From Tannerella sp. (GTDB lineage Bacteria; Bacteroidota; Bacteroidia; Bacteroidales; Tannerellaceae): DNA of 10,734 nt. Position 1 is the stretch's first letter; the number at the start of each line of letters is the position of its first letter. A program made the translations under genes and the position numbers. The stretch is from assembly GCA_031269635.1 (NCBI GenBank), contig JAISYY010000347.1:1-10734 (forward strand), read 5' to 3'. Of the stretch, positions 1-7,370 are shown in pieces. Under the pieces are notes generated by a model. That model was not told the DNA's origin, did not search any database, and saw only the letters and a program-made list of their open reading frames with translations.

Positions 1-441
1 ACGGACATCCTGGAAATACATTTCATCGACATGGTCAAGTTCCGGCGTCTGAAGAAAAAAGACATCGAGCATAACCTGCTTCACCGGTGGCTGACCTTTT
101 TTGATAAAAATACAAGCGAAAAAACAATCCAAAAAATAATAGAAATGGACACGTCAATAGGAAAAGCGCATAAAAAAATCATGTCTGTTGCGCAGGACAG
201 CGATATGCTGCGTGAGTACGAGATGCGTGAAAAGGCAAGGTATGATTACACCAGCGGCATCAATAACGCAACAAGGAAAGGCATCGCCATTGGAGAGCAG
301 AGGGGCGAACAAAGAGGGATGCAAAAAGCACAGAAAAATTATGTTCTAAAATCATCACGAAAAGGCATGTCAGTTGAAGAAATTGCCGAATTAACCGATT
401 TGCCGGTTGAAGAAGTGAAAAATATTCTCAATCGTAACTGA
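1..441 (+). CDS. Rpn-family recombination-promoting nuclease / putative transposase, C-terminal part (5' end outside window)
   Basis: The frame is open from the first base of the window to a TGA at 439-441, giving 146 residues, so the gene begins upstream and the ATG at 31 is internal. The start of the visible part, EIHFIDMVKFRRL, resembles the segment that follows the nuclease core in Rpn (PD-(D/E)XK family transposase, PDDEXK_2) proteins. The tail has the usual features of that family: a charged, glycine-rich linker (GEQRGEQRGMQKAQK) and a short helix-turn-helix-like end (GMSVEEIAELTDLPVEEVKNIL). Known members are DNA endonucleases that promote RecA-independent recombination in E. coli and are common, often in many copies, in Bacteroidetes. 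The catalytic residues lie outside the window, so activity cannot be judged. The C terminus looks natural, yet a foreign gene fragment starts directly after the stop codon. Family assignment is by recognition of the tail only. Confidence 0.75.
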   Translation, partial: TDILEIHFIDMVKFRRLKKKDIEHNLLHRWLTFFDKNTSEKTIQKIIEMDTSIGKAHKKIMSVAQDSDMLREYEMREKARYDYTSGINNATRKGIAIGEQRGEQRGMQKAQKNYVLKSSRKGMSVEEIAELTDLPVEEVKNILNRN

Positions 442-581
442 CCGACGAACCCGGCTCGCCCGGACGAAGAATCGAACTTGCGGGTGAAGGATTCTATTTT
501 TATGACATTCGCCGGTGGAAGATCGCTTATGAAGTGATGAATGGCGATGTGTACAATGATAAGGGTGAAATTAAATTATAT
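442..581 (+). pseudogene. Remnant of a SusD/RagB-family protein (C-terminal region fragment)
   Basis: The frame that later becomes the first sulfatase is open from 438 (after TAA at 435-437). Before that sulfatase's start it reads GRRIELAGEGFYFYDIRRWK followed by IAYEVMNGDVYNDKGEIKLY. The RRIELAGEG..YYD.RRWK pattern is the hallmark of the C-terminal region of SusD-like proteins, the surface lipoproteins that bind glycans next to SusC transporters. Both sides are missing: several hundred residues upstream are replaced by the rpn gene, and the normal end of the protein is replaced by a sulfatase. There is no start codon in the fragment before GTG/ATG at 534/537, so it is not an expressed SusD. 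It is evidence that a SusCD-type glycan uptake locus once stood here and was broken by deletion or recombination. The left breakpoint lies between about 442 and 467. Confidence 0.72.
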
Positions 582-2036
582 ATGGAAACAACAATTAAAC
601 TTATTGGAGCAGGCATTTGTGTACTTGTCGTCAATGCATGCCACAAGCAAAAGGAAACGGTGAAGCCCAATATCATATATATCCTGGCGGATGATTTGGG
701 CTATGGAGATTTAGGTTGCTATGGCCAGAAAATTATTCAAACCCCGCATATTGACCGTCTGGCAAAAGAAGGAATCCGGTTTACGCAATTCTATTCGGGA
801 TGTACGGTCAGCGCTCCCTCCCGTTCGTCGTTAGTTACAGGGTTACACACAGGACATGCGCCCATAAGAGGGAACAAAGGCGTATCCGTATTAAATGAAA
901 GCGGGAGGCGTAGCGAGGGACAACATCCCCAGCCCGCATCGACCTATACGATAGGAAAGATGTTGCAGGCAGGCGGATATACAACCGGATGCTTCGGAAA
1001 GTGGGGTTTGGGGTATCCGTATTCCGAAGGCGCACCCGAAAACCAGGGCTTTGATACTTTTTTCGGATATAATTGCCAGAGCCTGGCGCACAATTATTAC
1101 CCTTATTATCTGTGGCACAATCGGGATACGGTTTGGTTGCACGGTAACGCAGGCAATGGGAAAGGGGAATACGCGCAGGATGTTATTCACCGGGAAACGA
1201 TCCGTTTCATCAGGGAAAATAAAGACCGTCCGTTCTTCGCGTTCCTGACGTATGTCATTCCTCATGCCGAACTGGTGACGCCGGACGACAGTATCGCCGG
1301 CATATACAAGGGTCAATTCCCTGAAACGCCATGGTCAGGCGTCGATTCCGGCCCGCGATACAAACTGGGGCCTTACGGAAGTTCGGAACATCCCAAAGCC
1401 GATTTTGCTTCGATGGTTACCCGTCTGGATGCATACGTAGGCGATGTAATCAACGAATTAAAAAAGCTGGGGATAGACGGGAATACCATCGTCATTTTCA
1501 CCAGCGACAACGGTCCGCATATTGAAGGTGGCGCCGATCCTCATTTCTTTAACAGTTACGGCCCCTTGAGAGGCGTCAAACGCGATATGTACGAGGGGGG
1601 AATCCGCGTGCCGTTTATAGCCCGGTATCCCGGAAAAATCAAGGCAGGTTCCGTAAGCGATCATGTAGCCGCTTTTTGGGACGTGATGCCTGCACTTGCT
1701 GAAATAACGGATACGCAAGCTGCCGCCAACACGGATGGCATATCCTTTTTACCGGCATTGTTAGGGGAAGACGGTCAGCAACGTCATGAATACCTTTATT
1801 GGGAGTTTCATGAACAGGGCGGTAAAATTGCCGTACGGAAAGACAACTGGAAAGCCATCTGGTTGCATGTAGGCAAACCCGATTCAACGATTGTTGAATT
1901 GTATGATTTACATGAAGACCTGCATGAAGACCGGAATCTCGCCTCCCAACATCCCGGAATTGTTGCCGAACTGACTAAAATCAGGGACCGTTCGCGTACC
2001 CCTTCCGAAATATGGAATTTCGGACTTGATAACTGA
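582..2036 (+). CDS. Arylsulfatase-like S1-family sulfatase, serine-type, predicted lipoprotein
   Basis: Hydrolyses a sulfate ester, presumably on a glycan. The 484-residue product starts with a signal sequence ending in VNAC, so Cys20 is a probable lipid anchor. Metal-binding Asp37-Asp38 sit in ILADDLGYGDLGCYG. The formylglycine motif is S-A-P-S-R with Ser77 as the residue to be oxidised, followed by SSLVTGLHTGHAPIRGN. Further marks are GKWGLG, a second metal site in TSDNGPH (Asp309, Asn310) and the C-terminal RTPSEIWNFG typical of arylsulfatase A-like enzymes. The reading frame is open further upstream (GTG at 534, ATG at 537), but those codons encode SusD remnant and would bury the signal peptide, so I start at ATG 582. 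No clear ribosome-binding site is visible. The next sulfatase begins 18 bases downstream, which suggests one transcript. Substrate is not readable from sequence. Confidence 0.88.
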   Translation: METTIKLIGAGICVLVVNACHKQKETVKPNIIYILADDLGYGDLGCYGQKIIQTPHIDRLAKEGIRFTQFYSGCTVSAPSRSSLVTGLHTGHAPIRGNKGVSVLNESGRRSEGQHPQPASTYTIGKMLQAGGYTTGCFGKWGLGYPYSEGAPENQGFDTFFGYNCQSLAHNYYPYYLWHNRDTVWLHGNAGNGKGEYAQDVIHRETIRFIRENKDRPFFAFLTYVIPHAELVTPDDSIAGIYKGQFPETPWSGVDSGPRYKLGPYGSSEHPKADFASMVTRLDAYVGDVINELKKLGIDGNTIVIFTSDNGPHIEGGADPHFFNSYGPLRGVKRDMYEGGIRVPFIARYPGKIKAGSVSDHVAAFWDVMPALAEITDTQAAANTDGISFLPALLGEDGQQRHEYLYWEFHEQGGKIAVRKDNWKAIWLHVGKPDSTIVELYDLHEDLHEDRNLASQHPGIVAELTKIRDRSRTPSEIWNFGLDN

Positions 2037-2054
2037 CTTTCAATTTTTAAAAAG

Positions 2055-3974
2055 ATGATACCGTTAATTCATTCAAAAACCGAGTATTCCGGTGTATGCC
2101 GGAAAGTAATTCGAACGTATGGAATCCTGTCCGTCGAGATTCCTCTGGCCGGTTGCATGGCAGGTTTGCCGTTATACAAGGCCGTTGCAAACGAACCCGG
2201 CCTCCCGAATATCCTTTGGATTACCAGCGAGGACAACAGTCCCATGCTGGGATGCTATGGCGACACTTTCGCCACAACGCCCAATCTGGATAAACTTGCA
2301 TCGGAGGGTTTTATCTATACCCATGCATACGCCAACGCTCCGGTAAGCGCCCCTGTCCGCAACACCATTATCACAGGCATCTATGCCTGTAGCGGGGGGA
2401 ACCATCACATGCGCAGCCAATACGCCAAATCGGACGCAGTGCGCTACTATCCCGAATTTTTGCGAAGCGTGGGATATTATTGTACGAATAATTCCAAGGA
2501 AGATTATAATATCGCCCCCAGCCAGATAAAGGGAATTTGGGATGAATCAAGCAACGCCGCCCACTACCGGAACCGTAAGCCGGGGCAACCGTTCTTTGCC
2601 GTATTCAACAGCAACATTTCGCATGAGAGCAGTATCCACAAATCCATACCGGCAGGGCAACTCCGCCATAGTCCCGGCAGCGTGAAACTGCCGCCATACC
2701 ATCCGGATACGCCCGAAATACGGCACGACTGGGCACAGTATTATGATAAGGTAGAAGACATGGACGCCTGGGTGGGAAATATCTTGAGAGAGCTGGAAGA
2801 AAGTGGGGAAGCCGGCAATACGATTGTCTTCTACTATGGCGACCATGGCGGTGTGCTGGCTCGCAGCAAACGGTTTACCTACGAAACCGGAACACGCGTC
2901 CCATTCATTGTACGGATTCCCGAAAAATACAAACACCTCTTTCCTGCAGCCCAACCCGGCAGTAAGGTAAATCGGTTGATCGGTTTTGTCGATTTGGCGC
3001 CGACACTGTTGAGCGTCACCGGCATCAGGATACCGGAATGGATGCAGGGACATGCCTTCCTCGGCCGGCAAACAACGCCGCCGCCCGAATATGTCTATAT
3101 GTTTCGCGGACGTATGGACGAACGCTACGACATGACGCGGGCGGTTCGGGACAGCCGTTACCGCTATATCCGCAACTACATGCCTCACCGGATTTATGGT
3201 CAACATGTCAATTACCTGTGGTTAGCCCCGTCCGTCGCGTCGTGGGAACAAACCTGTCTTGCCGGAGAATGTAACCGCGAACAGTCTGTCTTTTGGGAAA
3301 CCAAACCCCCCGAAGAACTCTATGATACGGAACATGACCCGTGGGAAGTCCGTAATCTGGCTAACGATGCGGCATACGGCGACGTGCTCCTACGCATGAG
3401 TGAAGCGGCGGACCGGTGGATGATCAGCATTGCAGATGCCGGGTTTATTCCCGAAGGCGAATATGCCTCTATCAACAGCCGGATGCCCCTTTACGACTAT
3501 ACACGTTCGGGCAGTTATCCCATCCGGGAAATACTTTCCGTTGCCAATACCGCCATACAGGGAGACCGGGACAGTCTGGAACGGCTGACGGCACACCTGA
3601 AAAGCGAGATACCGGCCATACGCTATTGGGCGGCAACCGGTTTGTTGATTCTGCAAAAAGAAGCCATAAAAGCAATCCCGCAACTGAAAGAAGCGCTTGC
3701 CGATACGTCGCCCGATGTGGCGATTGTAGCAGCGGAAGCACTGTATCGTGCAGGCGAGACCGCTACCGGTACAGGCGCTCTGCTGAAAGCGATAGATCAC
3801 CCCGACATGTTCGTTCGCAACCATGCACTCAACGTTGTAGATGCGCTTAACCTGGACAGCGACGAAGTGAAAAACGCTGTCACCGGCTTGAAAAAAGATG
3901 CGGAAGGAGTCTCCGGCTCAATGCGCTATGACCTCCGTATGACGGAGTGGCTAAAGAAAAAATGGAATTTATAA
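2055..3974 (+). CDS. Heparan N-sulfatase-like S1 sulfatase with C-terminal HEAT-like repeats
   Basis: The 639-residue product has the fold marks of the sulfatase family: ITSEDNSPMLGCYGD (Glu59-Asp60 at the metal site), the formylglycine motif at Ser98 in S-A-P-V-R-N-T-I-I-T-G, and YYGDHGG (Asp263, His264) followed by SKRFTYETGTRVPFI. The SEDNSP, YANAP..AP.RNTIITG and YYCTNNSKEDYN segments resemble heparan N-sulfatase (sulfamidase)-type members, which remove N-linked sulfate from glucosamine. The exact activity is inferred. From about residue 490 the chain changes to paired helices (IRYWAATGLLIL, DVAIVAAEALYRAG, MFVRNHALNVVDAL), which read as HEAT-like repeats and probably serve protein or glycan contact. 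The serine-type motif has Val where Ser is usual at the fourth place. The N terminus is odd: a lipobox-like LAGC (Cys34) follows a weak hydrophobic stretch containing a Glu. It lies 18 bases after the first sulfatase and is probably co-transcribed with it. Confidence 0.87.
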   Translation: MIPLIHSKTEYSGVCRKVIRTYGILSVEIPLAGCMAGLPLYKAVANEPGLPNILWITSEDNSPMLGCYGDTFATTPNLDKLASEGFIYTHAYANAPVSAPVRNTIITGIYACSGGNHHMRSQYAKSDAVRYYPEFLRSVGYYCTNNSKEDYNIAPSQIKGIWDESSNAAHYRNRKPGQPFFAVFNSNISHESSIHKSIPAGQLRHSPGSVKLPPYHPDTPEIRHDWAQYYDKVEDMDAWVGNILRELEESGEAGNTIVFYYGDHGGVLARSKRFTYETGTRVPFIVRIPEKYKHLFPAAQPGSKVNRLIGFVDLAPTLLSVTGIRIPEWMQGHAFLGRQTTPPPEYVYMFRGRMDERYDMTRAVRDSRYRYIRNYMPHRIYGQHVNYLWLAPSVASWEQTCLAGECNREQSVFWETKPPEELYDTEHDPWEVRNLANDAAYGDVLLRMSEAADRWMISIADAGFIPEGEYASINSRMPLYDYTRSGSYPIREILSVANTAIQGDRDSLERLTAHLKSEIPAIRYWAATGLLILQKEAIKAIPQLKEALADTSPDVAIVAAEALYRAGETATGTGALLKAIDHPDMFVRNHALNVVDALNLDSDEVKNAVTGLKKDAEGVSGSMRYDLRMTEWLKKKWNL

Positions 3975-4020
3975 ATCATCGTGTTCGTTAATACCGAAAG
4001 GTGAAAATAAACCGTTGTGC

Positions 4021-4028
4021 TATAATTG
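4021..4028 (+). promoter_or_regulatory. Possible -7 box upstream of the third sulfatase
   Basis: The 79-base gap between the second and third sulfatase genes is AT-rich and holds TATAATTG, which matches seven of eight positions of the Bacteroidetes -7 consensus TAnnTTTG. It lies 25 bases before the ATG at 4054. I see no TTTG-like -33 element at 19-21 bases upstream, so the site is weak. Read-through from the upstream sulfatases is equally possible. Confidence 0.25.
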
Positions 4029-4053
4029 TCAAACATAATAAATAAACTGAAGA

Positions 4054-5739
4054 ATGGATAAAAGTTCGTTATTTTTTGCCATAATGACCGGCATCCCGTT
4101 TGTCACTGCATGTAACCGGGAAGCAGACAGGAAACCGCTTAACATTGTACATATCATGAGTGATGACCACTCGTTCCAGACCATTAGCGCTTACGGGCAT
4201 CCGCTGTCGAAATTAGCCCCGACGCCGAATATTGACCGTCTGGCGGCGGAGGGTGTTTTATTCAGCCGGGCGTTTGTGGAAAATTCGTTGTCTACCCCCA
4301 GCCGTGCATGCCTGATAACCGGGCTTTACAGCCATCAGAACGGACAACGGCAGTTGGGTAAGGGCATTGATACAACCAGGACCTTTATCTCCGAGTTGCT
4401 TCAGGCGCGGGGATACCAGACTGCCGTCGTTGGTAAATGGCACATGCAGTGCGAACCGAAGGGTTTTAATTATTACCACATCGTGAATGGACAGGGCGAT
4501 TATTACAATCCTGCATTTAAGTCGAAAACATCTAACGGCGAATATATTCGTGAAGAAGGATACGCAACGGAACTTATTACCGGCCATGCGATTGAGTTTC
4601 TCGAAAACCGCGACAAGGACAAGCCGTTCACCTTGTTTGTTCATCACAAGGCGCCGCATCGCAACTGGATGCCCGAAGGTAAATACCTGGATTTGTACGA
4701 AGATGTGGAATTTCCGTATCCCGAAACGTTTTATGATGATTACGCCACCCGTTGCGACGCTGCCCGTTCGCAGGAAATGACGGTAGCAAAAGACATGACG
4801 TTGATCACCGACTTGAAGGTCGCCGAATGGGATGCCGGTATATCGGAAATCAAGTGGGAAGACAGTGTCGCCGTATGGACGGAAAGCGGGCTGAAGGACG
4901 GGCAAATAAGGCAACGAATCATGCGGCAGCTAACGCCTGTGCAGCGTGAATCATGGAACTGGGGACAGGCGCTCGACAGGTTGACGCCCGAACAGCGTGA
5001 GGCATGGGACAACGGATATGCGGAAAAAAACAAAAAGTTTCTTGCTCAAAACCTGAAAGGCGAGGAACTGGTAAAATGGAAATATCAGCGGTATATCAAA
5101 GATTACCTGCGCTGCATCAAAACGATTGACGACGAAGTCGGACGTTTGGTGAAATATCTGGAAGAACACGGTTTGCTCGAAAACACGCTCATCGTTTACA
5201 CCTCGGACCAGGGCTTTTATATGGGCGAGCACGGCTGGTTCGACAAGCGTTTCATGTATGAGGAATCGCTCCGCACGCCGCTTATTATCCGGTATCCGGG
5301 TGATAACAATTCGCGCGGGATAACGAGCGATGCGCTGGTACAGAACATTGATTATGCAGTTACATACCTTGACGTCGCCGGAATAGAAAAGACAGCCGGA
5401 ATGAGCGGTCTGTCATTGCTCCCGCTGCTTGACGACGGGCAGACGCCGGATCACTGGCGTAGCGACTTGTATTACCATTACTACGACTATCCTGCCGTAC
5501 ATCAGGTACGGCGGCACGATGGCGTCCGCAGTGAACGTTACAAATTGATTCACTTTTATGGCAACGGTGCGGGAAAAGACGACGGTAACGACATCAACTG
5601 CAATGAACTGTATGATCTACAAAACGACCCGAACGAGTTGAATAATGTGTACGGACATGCCGGTTATAAAGATATTCAAGAACATTTGCAAAAACGCCTG
5701 GACGAATACAGGGCAGATCTCAAAGTCGATGAATATTGA
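4054..5739 (+). CDS. N-acetylglucosamine-6-O-sulfatase-like S1 sulfatase (S1_11-type), serine-type, predicted lipoprotein
   Basis: The 561-residue product begins with a short signal peptide ending in VTAC (Cys20, probable lipid anchor). Asp37-Asp38-His39 form the first metal site in IMSDDHSFQTISAYG. The motif NSLSTPSRACLITGLYSHQNG places the formylglycine precursor at Ser80. TSDQGFYMGEHGWFDKR (Asp385, Gln386) supplies the second metal site. The WKYQRYIKDYLRCIKTIDDEVGRL segment and the C-terminal VRSERYKLIHFYG / ELYDLQNDPNELNNVYG block are typical of the Bacteroides GlcNAc-6-sulfatase group, which acts on heparan sulfate, keratan sulfate or mucin glycans. Residues about 293-326 hold a 17-residue motif twice in tandem (LTPVQRESW, LTPEQREAW). 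It is the third sulfatase in a row on this strand and ends 72 bases from the convergent esterase gene, with no obvious terminator hairpin between them. Class is confident; precise substrate is inference. Confidence 0.88.
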   Translation: MDKSSLFFAIMTGIPFVTACNREADRKPLNIVHIMSDDHSFQTISAYGHPLSKLAPTPNIDRLAAEGVLFSRAFVENSLSTPSRACLITGLYSHQNGQRQLGKGIDTTRTFISELLQARGYQTAVVGKWHMQCEPKGFNYYHIVNGQGDYYNPAFKSKTSNGEYIREEGYATELITGHAIEFLENRDKDKPFTLFVHHKAPHRNWMPEGKYLDLYEDVEFPYPETFYDDYATRCDAARSQEMTVAKDMTLITDLKVAEWDAGISEIKWEDSVAVWTESGLKDGQIRQRIMRQLTPVQRESWNWGQALDRLTPEQREAWDNGYAEKNKKFLAQNLKGEELVKWKYQRYIKDYLRCIKTIDDEVGRLVKYLEEHGLLENTLIVYTSDQGFYMGEHGWFDKRFMYEESLRTPLIIRYPGDNNSRGITSDALVQNIDYAVTYLDVAGIEKTAGMSGLSLLPLLDDGQTPDHWRSDLYYHYYDYPAVHQVRRHDGVRSERYKLIHFYGNGAGKDDGNDINCNELYDLQNDPNELNNVYGHAGYKDIQEHLQKRLDEYRADLKVDEY

Positions 5740-5811
5740 GCGATTCATGTGATGAAGATTCGTATGCTTGATGACACGGGCGCTAAACGGCCGGTAGTCA
5801 GAACGGATCGA

Positions 5812-6678
5812 TCAGTGTTGCATGAACGATTTTGATACGTATTCGAGTACTAAGGGCAGTTCCATCCTCCAGTACGTCCACGTATGACCGCCGTCTTTGA
5901 CGCGGTATTCGTGCGGTATTTCGTTTTTGCGGAAAGTGACGTGCATACGTGCGTTTCCTTCGTAGAGGAAGTCGTCGTCTCCGCAGCTTATGTACCAGCG
6001 TATGCTTTTGATTTGTTTGAGATCTTCATCCGTGGCGTTGCTTATTATGCCCTCTATGCTGTGCCGTTTGAAATGTTCTTCTATGGCAGCGTCTGTTACG
6101 CCGGACTGTTTTCCCAGCCGTTCCTTATACTGTTCAATATCCCGGCTTCCGGTTGCTGCACTTAACGGCGCTGCGGCGGCGAACAGTTCCGGGCGGTGCA
6201 GGGCGTAAAAGATCGTTCCTCCTCCGCCCATCGACAGGCCGGAAATGGCGCGGTAACGCCGTTCGTTCCTCACGCGGTAAGTCTTTTCAATATGCGGGAT
6301 GAGTTCCCGGAAAAAGAAATCTTCGTAGTTGAAGTCGCCTTTTACATCATTGAAATATCCCCTTCTGCCGGTGTTTGCGTCGGGCATGACGATAATCATC
6401 GGGCCTGCCGCTCCTTCGGCAATCGCCTTATCCGCGATATGCTGCACCTGCCCGAACTGCACCCATCCCGTATGGTCATCCCCCGCTCCGTGCAGGAGAT
6501 ACAGAACCGGATAACTGCGGTCCGTTTCATTGTAACCCGGCGGCAGGTAAATGGCATATTTACGTTCCGCTTTAAGAATCTCACTTTTTACGGTTCGCGT
6601 TTCATAAACCGTACCGTTTTGCGCTGCAGCGATACTACTGATGATTATCAAGCCTGCAATAGATAGAATTTGTTTCAT
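5812..6678 (-). CDS. Secreted alpha/beta-hydrolase esterase (CE1 / esterase D-like family)
   Basis: The 288-residue product has a signal peptide (MKQILSIAGLIIISSIAAAQ, cleavage near residue 19 or 20) and so works in the periplasm or outside. The alpha/beta-hydrolase core is clear: YAIYLPPGYNE, YPVLYLLHGAGDDHTGW with the oxyanion-loop HG, the nucleophile elbow GLSMGGGG with Ser149, the acid in SCGDDD (Asp234 or Asp235) and catalytic His265 in DGGHTWTYW. This arrangement is that of esterases related to feruloyl and acetyl-xylan esterases (CE1, PF00756), which remove acyl groups from plant or other polysaccharides. Such enzymes in Bacteroidetes often accompany glycan-degrading genes. The gene faces the sulfatases convergently and has its own promoter-like box, so it is not part of their operon. 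Acyl group and substrate are unknown. Confidence 0.88.
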   Translation of the reverse strand: MKQILSIAGLIIISSIAAAQNGTVYETRTVKSEILKAERKYAIYLPPGYNETDRSYPVLYLLHGAGDDHTGWVQFGQVQHIADKAIAEGAAGPMIIVMPDANTGRRGYFNDVKGDFNYEDFFFRELIPHIEKTYRVRNERRYRAISGLSMGGGGTIFYALHRPELFAAAAPLSAATGSRDIEQYKERLGKQSGVTDAAIEEHFKRHSIEGIISNATDEDLKQIKSIRWYISCGDDDFLYEGNARMHVTFRKNEIPHEYRVKDGGHTWTYWRMELPLVLEYVSKSFMQH

Positions 6679-6709
6679 TGGTAATTAAAAATTAATGTTT
6701 ATGTCTCCG

Positions 6710-6717
6710 CAAAAATA
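6710..6717 (-). promoter_or_regulatory. Probable -7 promoter box for the esterase gene
   Basis: On the minus strand the gap between rnhB and the esterase contains TATTTTTG, an exact match to TAnnTTTG, ending 31 bases before the esterase ATG (which occupies 6676-6678). No TTTG element is visible 19-21 bases further upstream. The immediate context CGC-box-C is shared with the sufS box at 8606-8613. Confidence 0.5.
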
Positions 6718-6766
6718 GCGTTTTTTGTTGATAATACATTCATTCGCAGCATCAAATTTTTTACCG

Positions 6767-7369
6767 CTAAAAATCCAGCGTCAACTGTAGCGGAGGGAGC
6801 AACGTGAACGATTTACGGTGATAAGGAGTTGTTCCGTGTTCGCGGATAGCGTTGCGGTGGGCTTTTGTGGGATAGCCTTTGTTTTCGTGCCAGAGATAGT
6901 TGGGATATTCGACATTCAGTTTATCCATGTATTCGTCCCGGTGCGTTTTTGCAAGTATGGAAGCCGCGGCAATGGACATGTATTTGCCGTCGCCTTTGAC
7001 AACGGTCGTATGCGGGATGCCGGGGTAAGGGATGAAGCGGTTGCCGTCGACAAGTAAATGTTCCGGCGCCGTTTTAAGCTGCTCGACAGCCCGGTGCATG
7101 GCGAGGAATGATGCTTTCAGTATATTGATGCGGTCTATTTCCTGCGGGGATACGATGCCGACAGCCCATGCCATTGCTTCTTTTTCGATGATGAGGCGTA
7201 AGGCTTCGCGCTGCTTTTCCGTCAGTTGTTTGCTGTCGTTGAGCTGTTCATTACGGAAGCCGGGAGGGAGGATGACCGCCGCGGCGTAAACGGCACCCGC
7301 AAGACATCCCCGTCCCGCTTCGTCGCACCCCGCTTCGATGCGTCCTTTTTCGATGTAAGGCAGCAGCAT
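6767..7369 (-). CDS. rnhB: Ribonuclease HII
   Basis: Cleaves the RNA strand of RNA:DNA hybrids and nicks at single ribonucleotides left in DNA; cytoplasmic housekeeping enzyme. The 200-residue length is normal for the family. The four acidic active-site residues are visible: Asp16-Glu17 in AGCDEAGRG, Asp108 in HLLVDGN and Asp127 in VVKGDGKY, followed by the conserved SIAAASILAKTHRDEYM helix and GYPTKAHRNAIREHG. The loop after the first motif reads CLAGAV where many homologues have AGPV. The gene starts one base after the sufS stop codon, so the two are almost certainly translated from one message. The downstream side holds the esterase promoter and no clear terminator. Confidence 0.96.
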   Translation of the reverse strand: MLLPYIEKGRIEAGCDEAGRGCLAGAVYAAAVILPPGFRNEQLNDSKQLTEKQREALRLIIEKEAMAWAVGIVSPQEIDRINILKASFLAMHRAVEQLKTAPEHLLVDGNRFIPYPGIPHTTVVKGDGKYMSIAAASILAKTHRDEYMDKLNVEYPNYLWHENKGYPTKAHRNAIREHGTTPYHRKSFTLLPPLQLTLDF

Positions 7370-7370
7370 G

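Noticed and set aside
534..581. GTG/ATG at 534/537 as start of the first sulfatase
   Set aside because: The added 16 residues are SusD remnant and would mask the lipoprotein signal that begins at ATG 582.
2547..3206. Minus-strand open frame of 219 residues inside the second sulfatase
   Set aside because: It is antisense to clearly conserved sulfatase sequence and has no recognisable motif or signal of its own.
4258..4914. Minus-strand open frame of 218 residues inside the third sulfatase
   Set aside because: It lies antisense to the catalytic region of a strongly supported gene and looks like a compositional shadow.
5740..5811. Bidirectional terminator between the convergent third sulfatase and esterase genes
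   Set aside because: Only short palindromes (GATCGATC, CGGCCG) are present; there is no stable stem followed by a T-run on either strand.
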